A DNA stretch of 64,000 bases from DATFYM01 sp035315065 (GCA_035315065.1 DATFYM010000015.1:1-64000), one strand, 5' to 3'; positions 1 through 8,373 are shown, counted from the stretch's first letter. Notes: generated from the sequence alone by a model not told the origin. Translations and numbers: made by a program.

Positions 1-56
1 TCCTGTTGGACCGCCAATCGCATGATTTCAACATCGGCAATCTCCAACCTCTGCAT
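1..56 (-). CDS. 5' end of an unidentified gene, cut by the window edge
   Basis: Reading leftwards from 56 there is an ATG preceded at good distance by a GGGAGGTGA ribosome-binding site, followed by 18 open codons (MQRLEIADVEIMRLAVQQ) that run off the window. The start signal is convincing, but 18 residues are too few to name a family. The gene would diverge from nothing visible in the window; tRNA-Asn lies upstream of it on the same strand. Confidence 0.5.
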   Translation of the reverse strand, partial: MQRLEIADVEIMRLAVQQ

Positions 57-139
57 CGGTTCACCTCCCGGACCATTCTAGGCCCGAGAGGGTCGGGAAT
101 TCAATTTTATTATGCGGCATTACTTATGACGCCGCGTTT

Positions 140-219
140 AGCTATCAGCTCTCAGCCATCAGCACTCAGCAACAGAAGCTTTCCTTGCTGAGTGCTGATA
201 ACTGACGGCTGATGGCTTA
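140..219. repeat. Short-period inverted repeat (word ATCAGC/CTCAGC)
   Basis: The left arm repeats ATCAGCTCTCAGCCATCAGC-like words and the right arm carries the complementary GCTGAGTGCTGATA / GGCTGATGG words, so the RNA or single strand can fold into a long imperfect hairpin. The same word family recurs at 20.27 kb and 28.6 kb. Confidence 0.75.
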
Positions 220-230
220 ACTGGGGAGAT

Positions 231-305
231 TGGCTCCTCGGCCAGGACTCGAACCTGGAACCCTTCGGTTAACAGCCGAATGCTCTACCATTGAGCTACC
301 GAGGA
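231..305 (-). tRNA. tRNA-Asn (anticodon GTT)
   Basis: Read on the minus strand, the sequence has a 7-bp acceptor stem (TCCTCGG with CCGAGGA), a D arm (GCTCAATGGTAGAGC), an anticodon arm TTCGG-CTGTTAA-CCGAA with anticodon GTT, and a T arm CCAGG-TTCGAGT-CCTGG. The discriminator base is G and CCA is encoded in the DNA. All stems pair without mismatch, so this is a functional asparagine tRNA. Confidence 0.97.
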
Positions 306-419
306 GTAACGAACCAAGATATGAGGCGGAAGCCCGCTTTGATTCCACGCCTGACATTAGCCAGATGGAGAAATTCAACACCGAGGCGCAGAGATACAGA
401 GGAAAAGGGAAAATCAGAA

Positions 420-608
420 TCAGACCTTCTTCACGTCTTCGCTTTTCTTCTCTGGTTCGCCCGCGATTCCGCCCTTGAGGGCTTCCTTGAACTCACGAAT
501 TCCCTTGCCTAAGCCCTTGCCCAACTCCGGCAGCTTGCCGGGTCCGAAGATGATCAGCACGATCACCAAAATAAAGACGATGTGCATTGGGCTCAGTAAA
601 CCTTCCAT
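420..608 (-). CDS. tatA: Twin-arginine translocase subunit TatA/E
   Basis: This 62-residue protein has the standard TatA layout. A short N-terminus is followed by one membrane helix (about residues 8-20, HIVFILVIVLIIFG), the hinge FGPGKLPELG, an amphipathic helix (GKGLGKGIREFKEALKGG) and a charged tail (EPEKKSEDVKKV). TatA forms the variable-size pore that exports folded proteins in the inner membrane. The length is at the short end of the family. A GGGAGGTTCTT ribosome-binding site precedes the ATG. tatB and tatC are not adjacent, so this is an orphan tatA, as is common outside Enterobacteria. Its neighbours (tRNA-Asn and a CYTH enzyme) do not suggest an operon. Confidence 0.93.
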   Translation of the reverse strand: MEGLLSPMHIVFILVIVLIIFGPGKLPELGKGLGKGIREFKEALKGGIAGEPEKKSEDVKKV

Positions 609-719
609 AAGAACCTCCCGGCCCGGGCCAACCCGCCGTGCCGCTAATCAGACTTCATTATAGCCTAAACTCCGAAAGTCGAACAGTGAAACCCGAAACT
701 CGCCACCATCCTAAATTCT

Positions 720-814
720 CCACCATGTCATTCTGAGCGTAGCGAAGAATCTCTCTTTCCATTTGAGACGAAGAGGAAGAGGGATTCCTCGCTACGCTCA
801 GAATGACGTGGTGG
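720..814. repeat. Inverted repeat with ATTCTGAGCG core
   Basis: The arms 720-751 and 783-814 are complementary with few mismatches (core GTCATTCTGAGCGTAGCGAA) around a 30-bp loop. A degenerate relative is near 50.76-50.82 kb (GTCATTTCGGGCGAAGTGAG). It lies between the tatA start and the convergent end of the CYTH gene. I infer a dispersed palindromic element; it could act as a transcript end or a stem-loop. Confidence 0.75.
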
Positions 815-847
815 CTAGATTACGACACTACCCGCGATTGCCCATCG

Positions 848-1453
848 TCAATTCCCAGCGCTGGTCTTTACGGGCTTCTCGAACACCATGTTCCCCGGCT
901 TGATCCGCCGCTCCCGGCACTTCGAGAGGTAAAGCGCGGCGTAACTCCGGCTGATGTAGTCGGTACGATTGTAGCCGAGTTGCTTCGCCACGCGGTCAAT
1001 CCAGCGCTTCGGACCCTCGAGTTCGATGTAGTCGCCGATCGGGGTTTCATCGTACACCAACTCCGCCTTCAGCTTCGAGCCGGATGGTACGGCGGGCGCG
1101 AGGATGGTCCGATACTTCTCGTAGCGAAAAGACTCGCGCAGCCCCAGGTGCTCGAAGATCTGTCGCATTCGATCTCCGTCGGCCACCGCGGTCTCGATCT
1201 CCGGCCTCACCTTGTACCTGCCGGCGCGGATGGGCGCGCCCTTGAACGTCACCACGCCCTGCCCCTGGGCGGCGCGAAGGCGCAGCAGGCAACGGGACTT
1301 GCGAATGTGCGCTCCCCGAAAGTCAAAGAGCGCATTGCTTTCGAAGTGCCGCGCTTTGACCACGCGGAATCCCAGTTGGCGCAAGCGGCGCTTGAGCGCC
1401 CTGGGATCGTGCACCTCCAGCTTGATCTCGATTTCCGTGTGCGGCGTCGTCAT
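848..1453 (-). CDS. CYTH-domain protein (class IV adenylate cyclase / triphosphatase type)
   Basis: The 201-residue protein begins with the CYTH signature ExExK (E7, E9, K11 in EIEIKLEV). It then shows alternating charged beta strands typical of a triphosphate tunnel: LLRLR, VVTFKG, KVRPEIE, RYEKYRTIL and KAELVYDETPIGDYIELEG. Members of this superfamily bind a triphosphate inside the barrel with metal and act as CyaB-type adenylate cyclases, thiamine triphosphatases or inorganic triphosphatases. The sequence alone does not separate these. The IGDYIELEGP motif resembles the CyaB/ThTPase group. The ATG at 1453 is preceded only by AGGA directly abutting it. The gene is flanked by inverted repeats on both sides and is probably transcribed alone. 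Confidence 0.85.
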   Translation of the reverse strand: MTTPHTEIEIKLEVHDPRALKRRLRQLGFRVVKARHFESNALFDFRGAHIRKSRCLLRLRAAQGQGVVTFKGAPIRAGRYKVRPEIETAVADGDRMRQIFEHLGLRESFRYEKYRTILAPAVPSGSKLKAELVYDETPIGDYIELEGPKRWIDRVAKQLGYNRTDYISRSYAALYLSKCRERRIKPGNMVFEKPVKTSAGN

Positions 1454-1483
1454 TCCTGAGGGTCTCGCCCGCTCTTTAATTTA

Positions 1484-1570
1484 GAAGTGACTAGTGGTTA
1501 GTGGCGAGTGGCTAGCAAGAACGCTCTGTCTTTCTTTCTGGCAACTCGCCACTAGCAACTAGCCACTGCT
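1484..1570. repeat. Short-period inverted repeat (word CTAGTGG)
   Basis: ACTAGTGGTTAGTGGCGAGTGGCTAGC on the left is answered by GCAACTCGCCACTAGCAACTAGCCACT on the right, around a loop of about 30 bp. The word CTAGTGG appears again at 12.28 kb. It fills the whole gap between the CYTH gene and the prenyl synthase gene. Confidence 0.8.
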
Positions 1571-1574
1571 CTTC

Positions 1575-2567
1575 TCAACTCTCGCGCTCGATCACGAACT
1601 CGGCGAGCGCGCCGAGAGCCTGCTTATAAGGAGAATCAGGAAAACCCTCCAGGCACTGCTTGGCCCGCTCGGAGAAATGGCGCGCCCTCTCGCGCGCCGC
1701 CCGCAACGTCCCGTTGCGTCCCACCAGTTCCAGGATTTCAGCGAAAGGCACGGAGTGGAACCCACGCTCATCGAGCACTCGCGACACCTTGGCCGTTTCC
1801 TCCGGCCCGCAACGGCTGAGCAGGTAAATGAGCGGCAGGGTCACTTTGCCTTCGCGCAAGTCGTTGCCGACCGGCTTGCCCAGCTTCTCTTCCGAGGAGG
1901 TGAAGTCCAGCAAATCATCAACAAGCTGGAACGCGAGGCCCAGGTTGGTGCCGAAGGCGCCGAGCCTCATCTCTTCATGTTCGCTCTTGCCGCCCAGCGT
2001 CGCGCCCAGACGCATGCACGCCGAGAACAGGCTGGCGGTCTTGCGGTCGGCGAGTTCCAGGTAGAGGTCCTCGGTGACGTCGATCCGGTGTTGGGAAACG
2101 AGTTGCATCAGTTCGCCTTCCACCATCACCTGGGTGAGCCCGATCAGAATGTCCAGCACCTTGAAATTGCGCTCGGCCAGGGCGACGCTGAAAGCCTGCA
2201 TGTAAATCCAATCGCCCGCCAGCACGCTCATGTGGTTGCCCCAGCGGGTGTTGGTGGACGGTCGTCCGCGGCGCCGATCGGCCTCGTCGATAATGTCGTC
2301 GTGAATGAGCGTGGCGGAGTGGATCATCTCCACCACCGCGCCCAGCTTGATCGCCGACGGCCCCTCGTAGCCGCAGAACTTCGCCGCTAGCAGCAGCAGT
2401 GCCGGCCGCAGCCGCTTGCCGCCGCTCACCTGGAGGTACTCGCTGATCTCGGTGATGGGCCGGACGTTCGAGACGGATTGGCGGCGGAACTCTTCCTCAA
2501 CCTTCTCGAGGTCGGGCCGCACGAGGTCGAGAATCTCCCGAGTTGTCAGATTCTTAACGGGCGGCAA
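1575..2567 (-). CDS. Long-chain trans-polyprenyl diphosphate synthase
   Basis: The 330-residue protein is an all-helical trans-prenyltransferase. It has the GGKRLRP substrate motif (49-55), the first aspartate-rich motif HDDIID (89-94) and the second QLVDDLLDF (214-222), which bind Mg2+ and the allylic diphosphate. It adds isopentenyl units to make a C35-C45 chain, probably for quinone side chains. Chain length cannot be read with confidence; the residues before the first DDxxD (HSATLI) are small, which fits long products. The start is a TTG preceded by GGAG at 8 nt; no ATG in this frame gives a full N-terminus. No quinone genes are adjacent. Confidence 0.93.
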   Translation of the reverse strand: MPPVKNLTTREILDLVRPDLEKVEEEFRRQSVSNVRPITEISEYLQVSGGKRLRPALLLLAAKFCGYEGPSAIKLGAVVEMIHSATLIHDDIIDEADRRRGRPSTNTRWGNHMSVLAGDWIYMQAFSVALAERNFKVLDILIGLTQVMVEGELMQLVSQHRIDVTEDLYLELADRKTASLFSACMRLGATLGGKSEHEEMRLGAFGTNLGLAFQLVDDLLDFTSSEEKLGKPVGNDLREGKVTLPLIYLLSRCGPEETAKVSRVLDERGFHSVPFAEILELVGRNGTLRAARERARHFSERAKQCLEGFPDSPYKQALGALAEFVIERES

Positions 2568-2614
2568 CTAGCGTTCTCCACTGGTTCGAGCAAGAATGAT
2601 CCCATGAATAGTGA

Positions 2615-2772
2615 GAAGAAGTCGAGAGTCGAAAGTCGAAAGTCGAAAGTGAAGACACCTTTCGACTCACGACTTCTTCTCGCAGTGCAGCATTGAGACC
2701 TTACGAAACTGGCACCGGGCTTACTTCTTTCACTTTCGACTTTCAACTCTCGACTCTCGACTCTCGACTTCT
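2615..2772. repeat. Short-period inverted repeat (word TCGAAAG)
   Basis: GTCGAGAGTCGAAAGTCGAAAG on the left pairs with CTTTCGACTTTCAACTCTCGACTCTCGAC on the right; an internal copy (CTTTCGACTCACGACTTC) sits between. The same word is reused at 6.96 kb and 12.3 kb. It lies in the promoter region of the prenyl synthase gene on the minus strand. Confidence 0.8.
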
Positions 2773-2893
2773 CTAATTATCCATCAGTCTTCACTGCTAC
2801 CATAGGGTTGGCTCCGGAATCGAGATGTAACCAGGAATCTCGCTTCTCTTCTTACCGTACTGTTCCCAAACCAGTTTCACTGTCGCACGAAAC

Positions 2894-4627
2894 TCAAGGG
2901 GCCTCAAACGACACGGTGCTGGCGCTGGAGACGAGCTGTTCGAGTTCTTGCCGGTCCGCCGCAAAAAACTCCAGCATCAACAGATAGCCATCCGCTACTG
3001 TTTGAAGGCGCGACATGCACAGATGCTGGCCGTTGCCGGTGCTTTCGTAGTCGGCGCGGAAGAGCTTCTGATCGCCGGCCGTGTAGGGCTCCGGCCCCCG
3101 GACTAGGCTGATGCCAGGAGGCTGCATTTTCTCGGAGCTGCTCTTCACAGAGTCGAGGGTCAGATCCGGACCATTCCAGGTCGTCGCGCTGATGCGGACG
3201 CAAGGCAGCGACAGGCGTTGGCCGTCGCCTTGGCCCCTTTGCGAGGCATAGAAGATATTCTTCGGAACCGCAATCCGGGGCGAGCCGCCCGACTCGGGGT
3301 GCTGTTGCAACGCCATCGCTTTGGCGGAAGCCTCGTTTTTTTCGTTGGCCGCATGAAGTGTCTCGGGCTGTGCGGCCACCCAGCCGGTCGGGAATTGATA
3401 CGAGAAACGCAGGAACTGATTCCGGTAAACATTGCCGGAAACAGCGCCGCTTTCCTCGTCGGACGTGCCCGCCGAGGAGTCTGTCTCCGTCGCCCTTTCC
3501 AATTTTGGCCCTTCCGCCGTCGGCGTCGGTTGCATTCCGGCAGTAGCCCCTGAATCCGTAGGAGTCGGAGTTGCCGACTCGGGGACGGCGGCAGCAGAGG
3601 CGGCGGGCGACTGCGAAGGTCTTTTGAGGGCCTTGCCGATGGCTTCTTCCAGTTCCTCCTCGCTCAGTCCCGCCATAAGGCCGGATTGCCGGAACCGGAT
3701 GACGCCGTCCCGATCGAGGACGATAAGAGTAGGATAGGAGTCAACAGTGAAAGCCCGCCGGACCTCCCCGGAGAGATCAATATACTCCGGCCAATCCATA
3801 CGGTGCGACGCGATGAAGTTCTTCCATGCTTGCTGGTCGTCGTCGGAGCTGATTCCCACCATTTGAAAGGGCCGATCGAGGTACTTCTTGCGGATATCCA
3901 CCAGCATGGGAACCGATTCGCGGCAAGGCCCGCACCACGTGCCCCAAAAGTCAAGAAGCACAACTTTGCCGCGAAGCACGGCATTGGAGACCGTCTCGCC
4001 CTCCAGAGAGGTAAAGGCGAAGTCGGGAGCGAAAGGCTCGCGTGCCCGGATGGGGTCGGCGATCACGCGGCGCGCCTCCTTCAGGGTCCTGGGATCGGCG
4101 CCGGGCGCGGCGATGTAGTTCTTCAGTTCCAAGATGCCGTCGTTGTCGCGCTCTTGCCGGATCAGGACTTCACCCAGGTTAAAGTGCGCCACCGCCTGGT
4201 TCGGGTCGAGCGCCAGAGCCTGGCGGAGTTCATCCTCAGCTTCCCTGAGCTTCTTATCGGTGGGCTTGCCGGCCATTTGGGTGAGCAAGACGCCGCGCGC
4301 CATGTGAGCCCGCGCCGCCGCGGCCTTGTCGTCACCGGCAGCCTTTACTGCCCGCTTGGCATCGTCGAGAGCGGCGCCCAGGTCGCCTGCCTGGCGGTCC
4401 GCCCGCGCCATTCGGAGGAAGCATTCGGGGCAGGTATGATGCGAGAGCTTGTCCGCCTTGAGGTAGGCCTCGCGCGCCTTTGCGAAGTTATGGTGGGAGA
4501 GAAAGGCGTCGCCCTGGGCCAGCGCTTGGGTCACGTCGGTGCTTTCCGGTGCTTGGCCGCGTTGCGCCAAAGGCAGAATGAGGCAGAGAGAGAGAAGAAA
4601 GACGACGCTCTTGATGCTCCTACTCAT
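2894..4627 (-). CDS. Secreted TPR-thioredoxin (TlpA-like) fusion protein
   Basis: The 577-residue protein starts with a signal peptide (residues 1-25, hydrophobic VVFLLSLCLILPLA). Tetratricopeptide helices follow (about 30-190, including AVAHFNLGEVLIRQ). Then comes a TlpA/AhpC-type thioredoxin domain (about 197-345) with the redox motif WCGPC (C232, C235) and cis-proline region SYPTL. A Pro/Thr/Ala-rich linker leads to a C-terminal beta domain (about 420-577) that I cannot name. It probably reduces disulfides or reads redox state outside the inner membrane, with the TPR part binding a partner. I chose the ATG at 4627 because GGAGG lies 6 nt upstream and the signal peptide begins there; a longer frame upstream lacks both. 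The gene stands alone. Confidence 0.88.
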   Translation of the reverse strand: MSRSIKSVVFLLSLCLILPLAQRGQAPESTDVTQALAQGDAFLSHHNFAKAREAYLKADKLSHHTCPECFLRMARADRQAGDLGAALDDAKRAVKAAGDDKAAAARAHMARGVLLTQMAGKPTDKKLREAEDELRQALALDPNQAVAHFNLGEVLIRQERDNDGILELKNYIAAPGADPRTLKEARRVIADPIRAREPFAPDFAFTSLEGETVSNAVLRGKVVLLDFWGTWCGPCRESVPMLVDIRKKYLDRPFQMVGISSDDDQQAWKNFIASHRMDWPEYIDLSGEVRRAFTVDSYPTLIVLDRDGVIRFRQSGLMAGLSEEELEEAIGKALKRPSQSPAASAAAVPESATPTPTDSGATAGMQPTPTAEGPKLERATETDSSAGTSDEESGAVSGNVYRNQFLRFSYQFPTGWVAAQPETLHAANEKNEASAKAMALQQHPESGGSPRIAVPKNIFYASQRGQGDGQRLSLPCVRISATTWNGPDLTLDSVKSSSEKMQPPGISLVRGPEPYTAGDQKLFRADYESTGNGQHLCMSRLQTVADGYLLMLEFFAADRQELEQLVSSASTVSFEAP

Positions 4628-4807
4628 GGCAAGCCTCCGATCACCACGATTCAATGGGCGGGCGCGGCGCGCAGCCACACTCTGTCGAACGAACAACCGA
4701 AGCCGACTACCCGTCGCTCCGCGGCCGACTTTCAGGCGTCGGCTGCCCGAGGTACTATACAGGCACGTAAAGTTCGTGACGGAATGGTACCACAAAACGG
4801 GCGTGCC

Positions 4808-5206
4808 TCACGGCGTCTTGAACTGTACGTCGATCTCCACCTGATAGCCGCTGGCCAGCCGGTTCGTCTCGTTGGCCATGCCGACCACGGCCATCAACTC
4901 GACGAACATGGCGTCGGTCATGCCGGCCTTGCGCGCGCTGGCCGTGTGCGACGCGATGCAGTAGGGGCACTGATTGGTTGAACTGACCGCCACGTAGATC
5001 ATTTCTTTGGTGAGGGCGTCGAGAGCGCCCGGCGCCATGATCTGCTTGGCGCTTTCCCAGGTGCGCCGCAGCGTTGCCGGATCGTGCGCGATCGCCTTCC
5101 AAAAGTTGTTGATCCAATCGGTCTTGCGAGTGGCCATGATGTCGTCATAGACGGCGCGCACTTCCGGGCTGGCGTCGCGGTATTCGATGAGTCCCAAGGT
5201 CGCCAT
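4808..5206 (-). CDS. AhpD-like / carboxymuconolactone decarboxylase family protein
   Basis: The 132-residue protein carries the AhpD-type redox site CPYCIASH (C80, C83, H87) in a helical background, with the preceding segment LTKEMIYVAVSSTNQ typical of the family. Such proteins are small peroxidase-like or disulfide-reducing enzymes; true carboxymuconolactone decarboxylases lack this CxxC. The ATG at 5206 follows an excellent AAAGGAGGGC ribosome-binding site. The frame continues upstream but without a start signal. It diverges from msrA with about 180 bp between the starts, which suggests a shared oxidative-stress theme, though no operator is visible. Confidence 0.9.
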   Translation of the reverse strand: MATLGLIEYRDASPEVRAVYDDIMATRKTDWINNFWKAIAHDPATLRRTWESAKQIMAPGALDALTKEMIYVAVSSTNQCPYCIASHTASARKAGMTDAMFVELMAVVGMANETNRLASGYQVEIDVQFKTP

Positions 5207-5386
5207 GCTGCCCTCCTTTGCCTGCGAGAAGAGAATAGAGAGACTTACCACAACGTTCGCCGACCCCACAAGCGAAGTCGGGTCGACGTGCCTGAAACCT
5301 ATGAGCAGTTTTTCCATCCAATGGAGGGTGAAAACGGCCTGGAGATTGATCTCGGCACGGTCATGAACTCATCAGGAGGTTTGAAC

Positions 5387-6067
5387 ATGTCAGGCAGTCG
5401 AAAATCCACTTCACGGTCTATTATCTTCTTGTTTCTGGTTGTTCTCTTCACCGCTGCGGCCTGCTCCGCCGGCGCGGGGCCCGTGCCGGAGTTTGCCGCC
5501 AAGTCGCAATACCCGACACCGACCGGCGCACAGACGGCGGTCCTTGCGGGAGGATGCTTCTGGGGCGTGGACGGGGTCTTCAAGCATGTCAAGGGCGTCA
5601 TCAGCGTAGTGTCCGGTTTCTCCGGAGGAAGCGCCGCCACCGCGCACTACGAGACGGTGAGTACCGGCACGACGGGACACGCTGAGTCCGTCAAGATCAC
5701 CTACGATCCATCGCAGGTTTCTTACGCCGACTTGCTCCGGGTCTTCTTCTCCGTCGCCACCGATCCCACTGAGTTGAATCGCCAAGGTCCGGACGAAGGC
5801 ACTCAGTATCGCTCCGTGATCTTCTATGCCAACGAGGAGCAGAAGCAGATCGCCCAGGCGTATATCGCTCAACTCGACCAGGCCCGTGTCTTTCACAAAC
5901 CGATCGTGACCCAGGTAGTTCCCTTCCAAGGTTTCTATCCGGCCGAGGCCTATCACCAGAACTTCCTCGAGCTTCATCCTAGTTATCCCTACATCGTCTA
6001 CAACGATCTGCCCAAGGTGCGGGCACTGAAGAAGGAGTTTCCTGACCTCTATAAGGGCAAGGACTAG
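5387..6067 (+). CDS. msrA: Exported peptide methionine sulfoxide reductase A
   Basis: MsrA reduces methionine-S-sulfoxide in proteins. The catalytic motif GGCFWG has its nucleophile at C57, and the conserved segments SGGSA, GTTGHAES, DPTELNRQGPDEGTQYRS and YHQNFL follow in family order. Residues 10-26 form a signal sequence ending in a lipobox-like FTAAAC, so this copy is probably a lipoprotein or secreted and repairs envelope proteins. No resolving cysteine is seen near the C-terminus. The ATG at 5387 has AGGAGGT six bases upstream; the in-frame ATG at 5363 lacks one. It is transcribed away from the AhpD-like gene. Confidence 0.93.
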   Translation: MSGSRKSTSRSIIFLFLVVLFTAAACSAGAGPVPEFAAKSQYPTPTGAQTAVLAGGCFWGVDGVFKHVKGVISVVSGFSGGSAATAHYETVSTGTTGHAESVKITYDPSQVSYADLLRVFFSVATDPTELNRQGPDEGTQYRSVIFYANEEQKQIAQAYIAQLDQARVFHKPIVTQVVPFQGFYPAEAYHQNFLELHPSYPYIVYNDLPKVRALKKEFPDLYKGKD

Positions 6068-6069
6068 GG

Positions 6070-6242
6070 AAGGATTGACGATTGACGATTTTCGATTGAC
6101 GATTGGAAGAGACGAGCGTCCGTTGTGATTTGGCCTAACCACTGGCTGTCGGCTCTGGCAGTAATGGACAACGGGCCAAGGACAAGGGGCGTCCTTCTCT
6201 CCAATCGTCAATCGTCGATCTGCAATCTGCAATCTGCAATTT
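6070..6242. repeat. Short-period inverted repeat (word GATTGAC)
   Basis: GATTGACGATTGACGATTTTC on the left and CCAATCGTCAATCGTCGATC plus CTGCAATCTGCAATCTGCAA on the right surround about 90 bp of other sequence. The word GATTGAC/GTCAATC is reused at 20.27, 25.99 and 28.6 kb. It fills the gap between msrA and the SDR gene. Confidence 0.8.
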
Positions 6243-6286
6243 TCCTGATGCGCCCGCAGGCCACAAAAGATTAGAATGACGCCACA

Positions 6287-6955
6287 ATGGGAATGAAGCG
6301 TAATGTCTTCATCACCGGTGGCACGGGTTATATGGGCCGCGGCCTGATTGCCGAACTGCTGAAGCGCGGGCATCAAGTGCGGGCGCTGGTTCGGCCAGGC
6401 TCTGAGAAGAAGCTGCCCGCCGGCTGCATAGCTGTTGTCGGAGACGCGCTGAAGGCCGAGTCGTACGCCGCTCAAGTACCGCCCGCCGATACCTTTGTGC
6501 AACTGGTGGGTATTCCCAGCCCCAACCCGAGCAAGGCGCAACTGTTCCGTGAAGTGGACCTGGCGTCGGGCCTCGCTGGCATTGCGGCCGCCAAGCAAGC
6601 CGGCGTTAAGCATTTTGTCTACGTCAGCGTGGCGCAGCCGGCGCCGATCATGCAGGCCTATATCCAGGCGCGGGCGGAGTGTGAGGAAGCGCTTCGCCGG
6701 AGCGGCATGGGCGCCACGATCTTGCGGCCGTGGTACGTGCTGGGGCCGGGTCATCGTTGGCCGTGCCTCCTGCTGCCGATGTACGCGGTGGCCAGCCTGC
6801 TTCCTGGATCGCGAGACACGGCGCGGCGACTGGGCCTGGTGACGCTGCGCCAAATGATCGCCGCGCTGGCCGGTGCGGTGGAGAGTCCGGTGCGGGATGT
6901 TCGGGTGCTCGAAGTGCCGGCGATCCGAGATGGTCGATTGCCGATTGTCGATTGA
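6287..6955 (+). CDS. Atypical SDR-family NAD(P)-binding protein (NmrA/NDUFA9-like)
   Basis: The 222-residue protein has a Rossmann nucleotide-binding motif at its start (TGGTGYMGRG, residues 10-19). The strand-helix order is that of short NmrA-like SDRs: GHQVRALVRPGSEKKL, a GDALK turn, and VKHFVYVSVAQPAPIMQAYIQAR. It lacks an obvious catalytic YxxxK, so it may be a redox sensor or assembly factor instead of a dehydrogenase. The start has no clear ribosome-binding site; the second ATG (6293) is equally possible. The last codons run into the GATTG repeat that follows, and that repeat supplies the TGA stop. The C-terminus has therefore probably been remodelled. Confidence 0.82.
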   Translation: MGMKRNVFITGGTGYMGRGLIAELLKRGHQVRALVRPGSEKKLPAGCIAVVGDALKAESYAAQVPPADTFVQLVGIPSPNPSKAQLFREVDLASGLAGIAAAKQAGVKHFVYVSVAQPAPIMQAYIQARAECEEALRRSGMGATILRPWYVLGPGHRWPCLLLPMYAVASLLPGSRDTARRLGLVTLRQMIAALAGAVESPVRDVRVLEVPAIRDGRLPIVD

Positions 6956-7083
6956 AGATTGAGCAGCGAAAGTCGAAAATCGAAATTCGAAACGGGAAAC
7001 TCGAAACTTGCCTCCGCGTGATCTGCACCAAGAAGGACGAATTTCGAGTTTCGAATTTCGAGTTTCCAGTTTCCAGTTTCGAA
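6936..7083. repeat. Short-period inverted repeat (words GATTGTC and TCGAAA)
   Basis: GCGAAAGTCGAAAATCGAAA and GGGAAACTCGAAAC on the left are answered by TTTCGAGTTTCGAATTTCGA and GTTTCCAGTTTCCAGTTTC on the right. It overlaps the end of the SDR gene and abuts the peptidase start region. Confidence 0.75.
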
Positions 7084-7098
7084 ATGAAGGGAGACCCC

Positions 7099-8274
7099 GT
7101 GGAACTCAACGCAATCCAGAAAGAGCTGCAAGCTGCCGGCCTTGACGGCTGGCTCTTCTACGATCACCATCGCCGCGATCCCATTGCTTATCGCGTGCTC
7201 GGAGTCAACCCGGTGATGGTGACGCGCCGCTGGTACTACCTGATTCCGGCGATGGGCGAGCCGGCCAAGCTGCTGCACCGGATCGAGAAGGGTAGCCTGG
7301 ACGGAGCGCCGGGCGTGGTGCACGAATACTCGTCGTGGACCGAGCAGCGCGAGAAGCTGGGGCAACTCCTGCAAGGCAAGAAGCGCGTGGCGATGGAATA
7401 CTCGGCCCTCAACGACATTCCTTACGTCGGCCTGGTGGATGCCGGCACCATCGAGCTGGTAAAGAGCCTGGGCGTGGAAGTGGTCTCCTCGGCGGAGCTG
7501 GTGCAGTTGTTTGAGGCGCGCTGGTCGCCCGAGGCGCTGGCTTCGCACCTGGAAGCTGGCAAGGTGGTCCATGCGGCCATCCGGCAAGGGTTCGCGATGA
7601 TTCGCGATGCCGTCAAGCGCGGCCAGACCCTGCGCGAATACGACGTGCAGCAGGAGATTCTGCGGGTCTTCCAGGCGGGCGGCGTCGAGGCGGACGATCC
7701 GCCTGATGTGGCGGCGAATGCCAACAGCTCGAACCCGCACTACTCTGCCACGCAGGCAAGTTCGAGCCTCATCTCCCGTGGTGACTGGGTGCTGCTCGAC
7801 GTCTGGGCGAAGCAGCGGAAGCCCGGCGCGGTTTATTTTGACATCACCTGGACTGGGTTTGTAGGCGAGGAAGTGCCCGCCCGTTATGCCGCGATCTTCG
7901 CGATCGTGAAGGAGGCGCGCGACGCCGCCATTGACCTGGTGAAGAGCGCGGTCGAGGCCGGGCGCACCCTGCGCGGCTACGAAGTGGACGATGCGGCGCG
8001 CGCCGTCATCACGCACCATGGTTACGGGCAGTACTTCTTCCACCGCACGGGGCACTCGATCGGCGAGGAGGTCCACGGCAACGGCGCCAACATGGATAAC
8101 TTGGAGACGCACGACACCCGTCCCATCATTCCGAGAACCTGCTTCTCCGTGGAGCCGGGCATCTACCTGCCGGAGTTCGGAGTCCGAACCGAAGTGAACG
8201 TTTACGTCGACGAGAAGGAAGCCCGGGTGACAGGCGGGATCCAGCAGGAGGTGGTTCCCATTTTGGCAGAATGA
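7099..8274 (+). CDS. M24-family Xaa-Pro aminopeptidase
   Basis: The protein of about 391 residues has a creatinase-type N-terminal domain and a C-terminal pita-bread metallopeptidase domain. Two metal-ligand aspartates are visible in VLLDVWAKQ and VYFDITWTG, the histidine in FFHRTGHSIGEEVHG, and the glutamates in SVEPGIYLPEFG and RTEVNV. It removes N-terminal residues next to proline in the cytoplasm. I favour the GTG at 7099 because GGGAG lies five bases upstream. The ATG at 7084 is in frame but the Shine-Dalgarno sequence falls after it. No operon partner is evident, since repeats lie on both sides. Confidence 0.93.
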   Translation: MELNAIQKELQAAGLDGWLFYDHHRRDPIAYRVLGVNPVMVTRRWYYLIPAMGEPAKLLHRIEKGSLDGAPGVVHEYSSWTEQREKLGQLLQGKKRVAMEYSALNDIPYVGLVDAGTIELVKSLGVEVVSSAELVQLFEARWSPEALASHLEAGKVVHAAIRQGFAMIRDAVKRGQTLREYDVQQEILRVFQAGGVEADDPPDVAANANSSNPHYSATQASSSLISRGDWVLLDVWAKQRKPGAVYFDITWTGFVGEEVPARYAAIFAIVKEARDAAIDLVKSAVEAGRTLRGYEVDDAARAVITHHGYGQYFFHRTGHSIGEEVHGNGANMDNLETHDTRPIIPRTCFSVEPGIYLPEFGVRTEVNVYVDEKEARVTGGIQQEVVPILAE

Positions 8275-8373
8275 TGCAAGATGGATCATGAGTGCCGGAT
8301 GATGAATGAGCGACGATAGGGAAACGGAGTTGTAGTATCGTTTAGGGGAGCAGTTCACGGGAGGTGGCTGCTG

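Noticed and set aside
2615..2772. Regular short repeats as a possible CRISPR array
   Set aside because: The period is 7-8 bp without spacers, and the arms are inverted relative to each other. No cas genes are present in the window.
3686..4981. A 431-codon open frame on the plus strand opposite the thioredoxin fusion
   Set aside because: It is antisense to a gene with a signal peptide, TPR and WCGPC motif, and lacks a ribosome-binding site.
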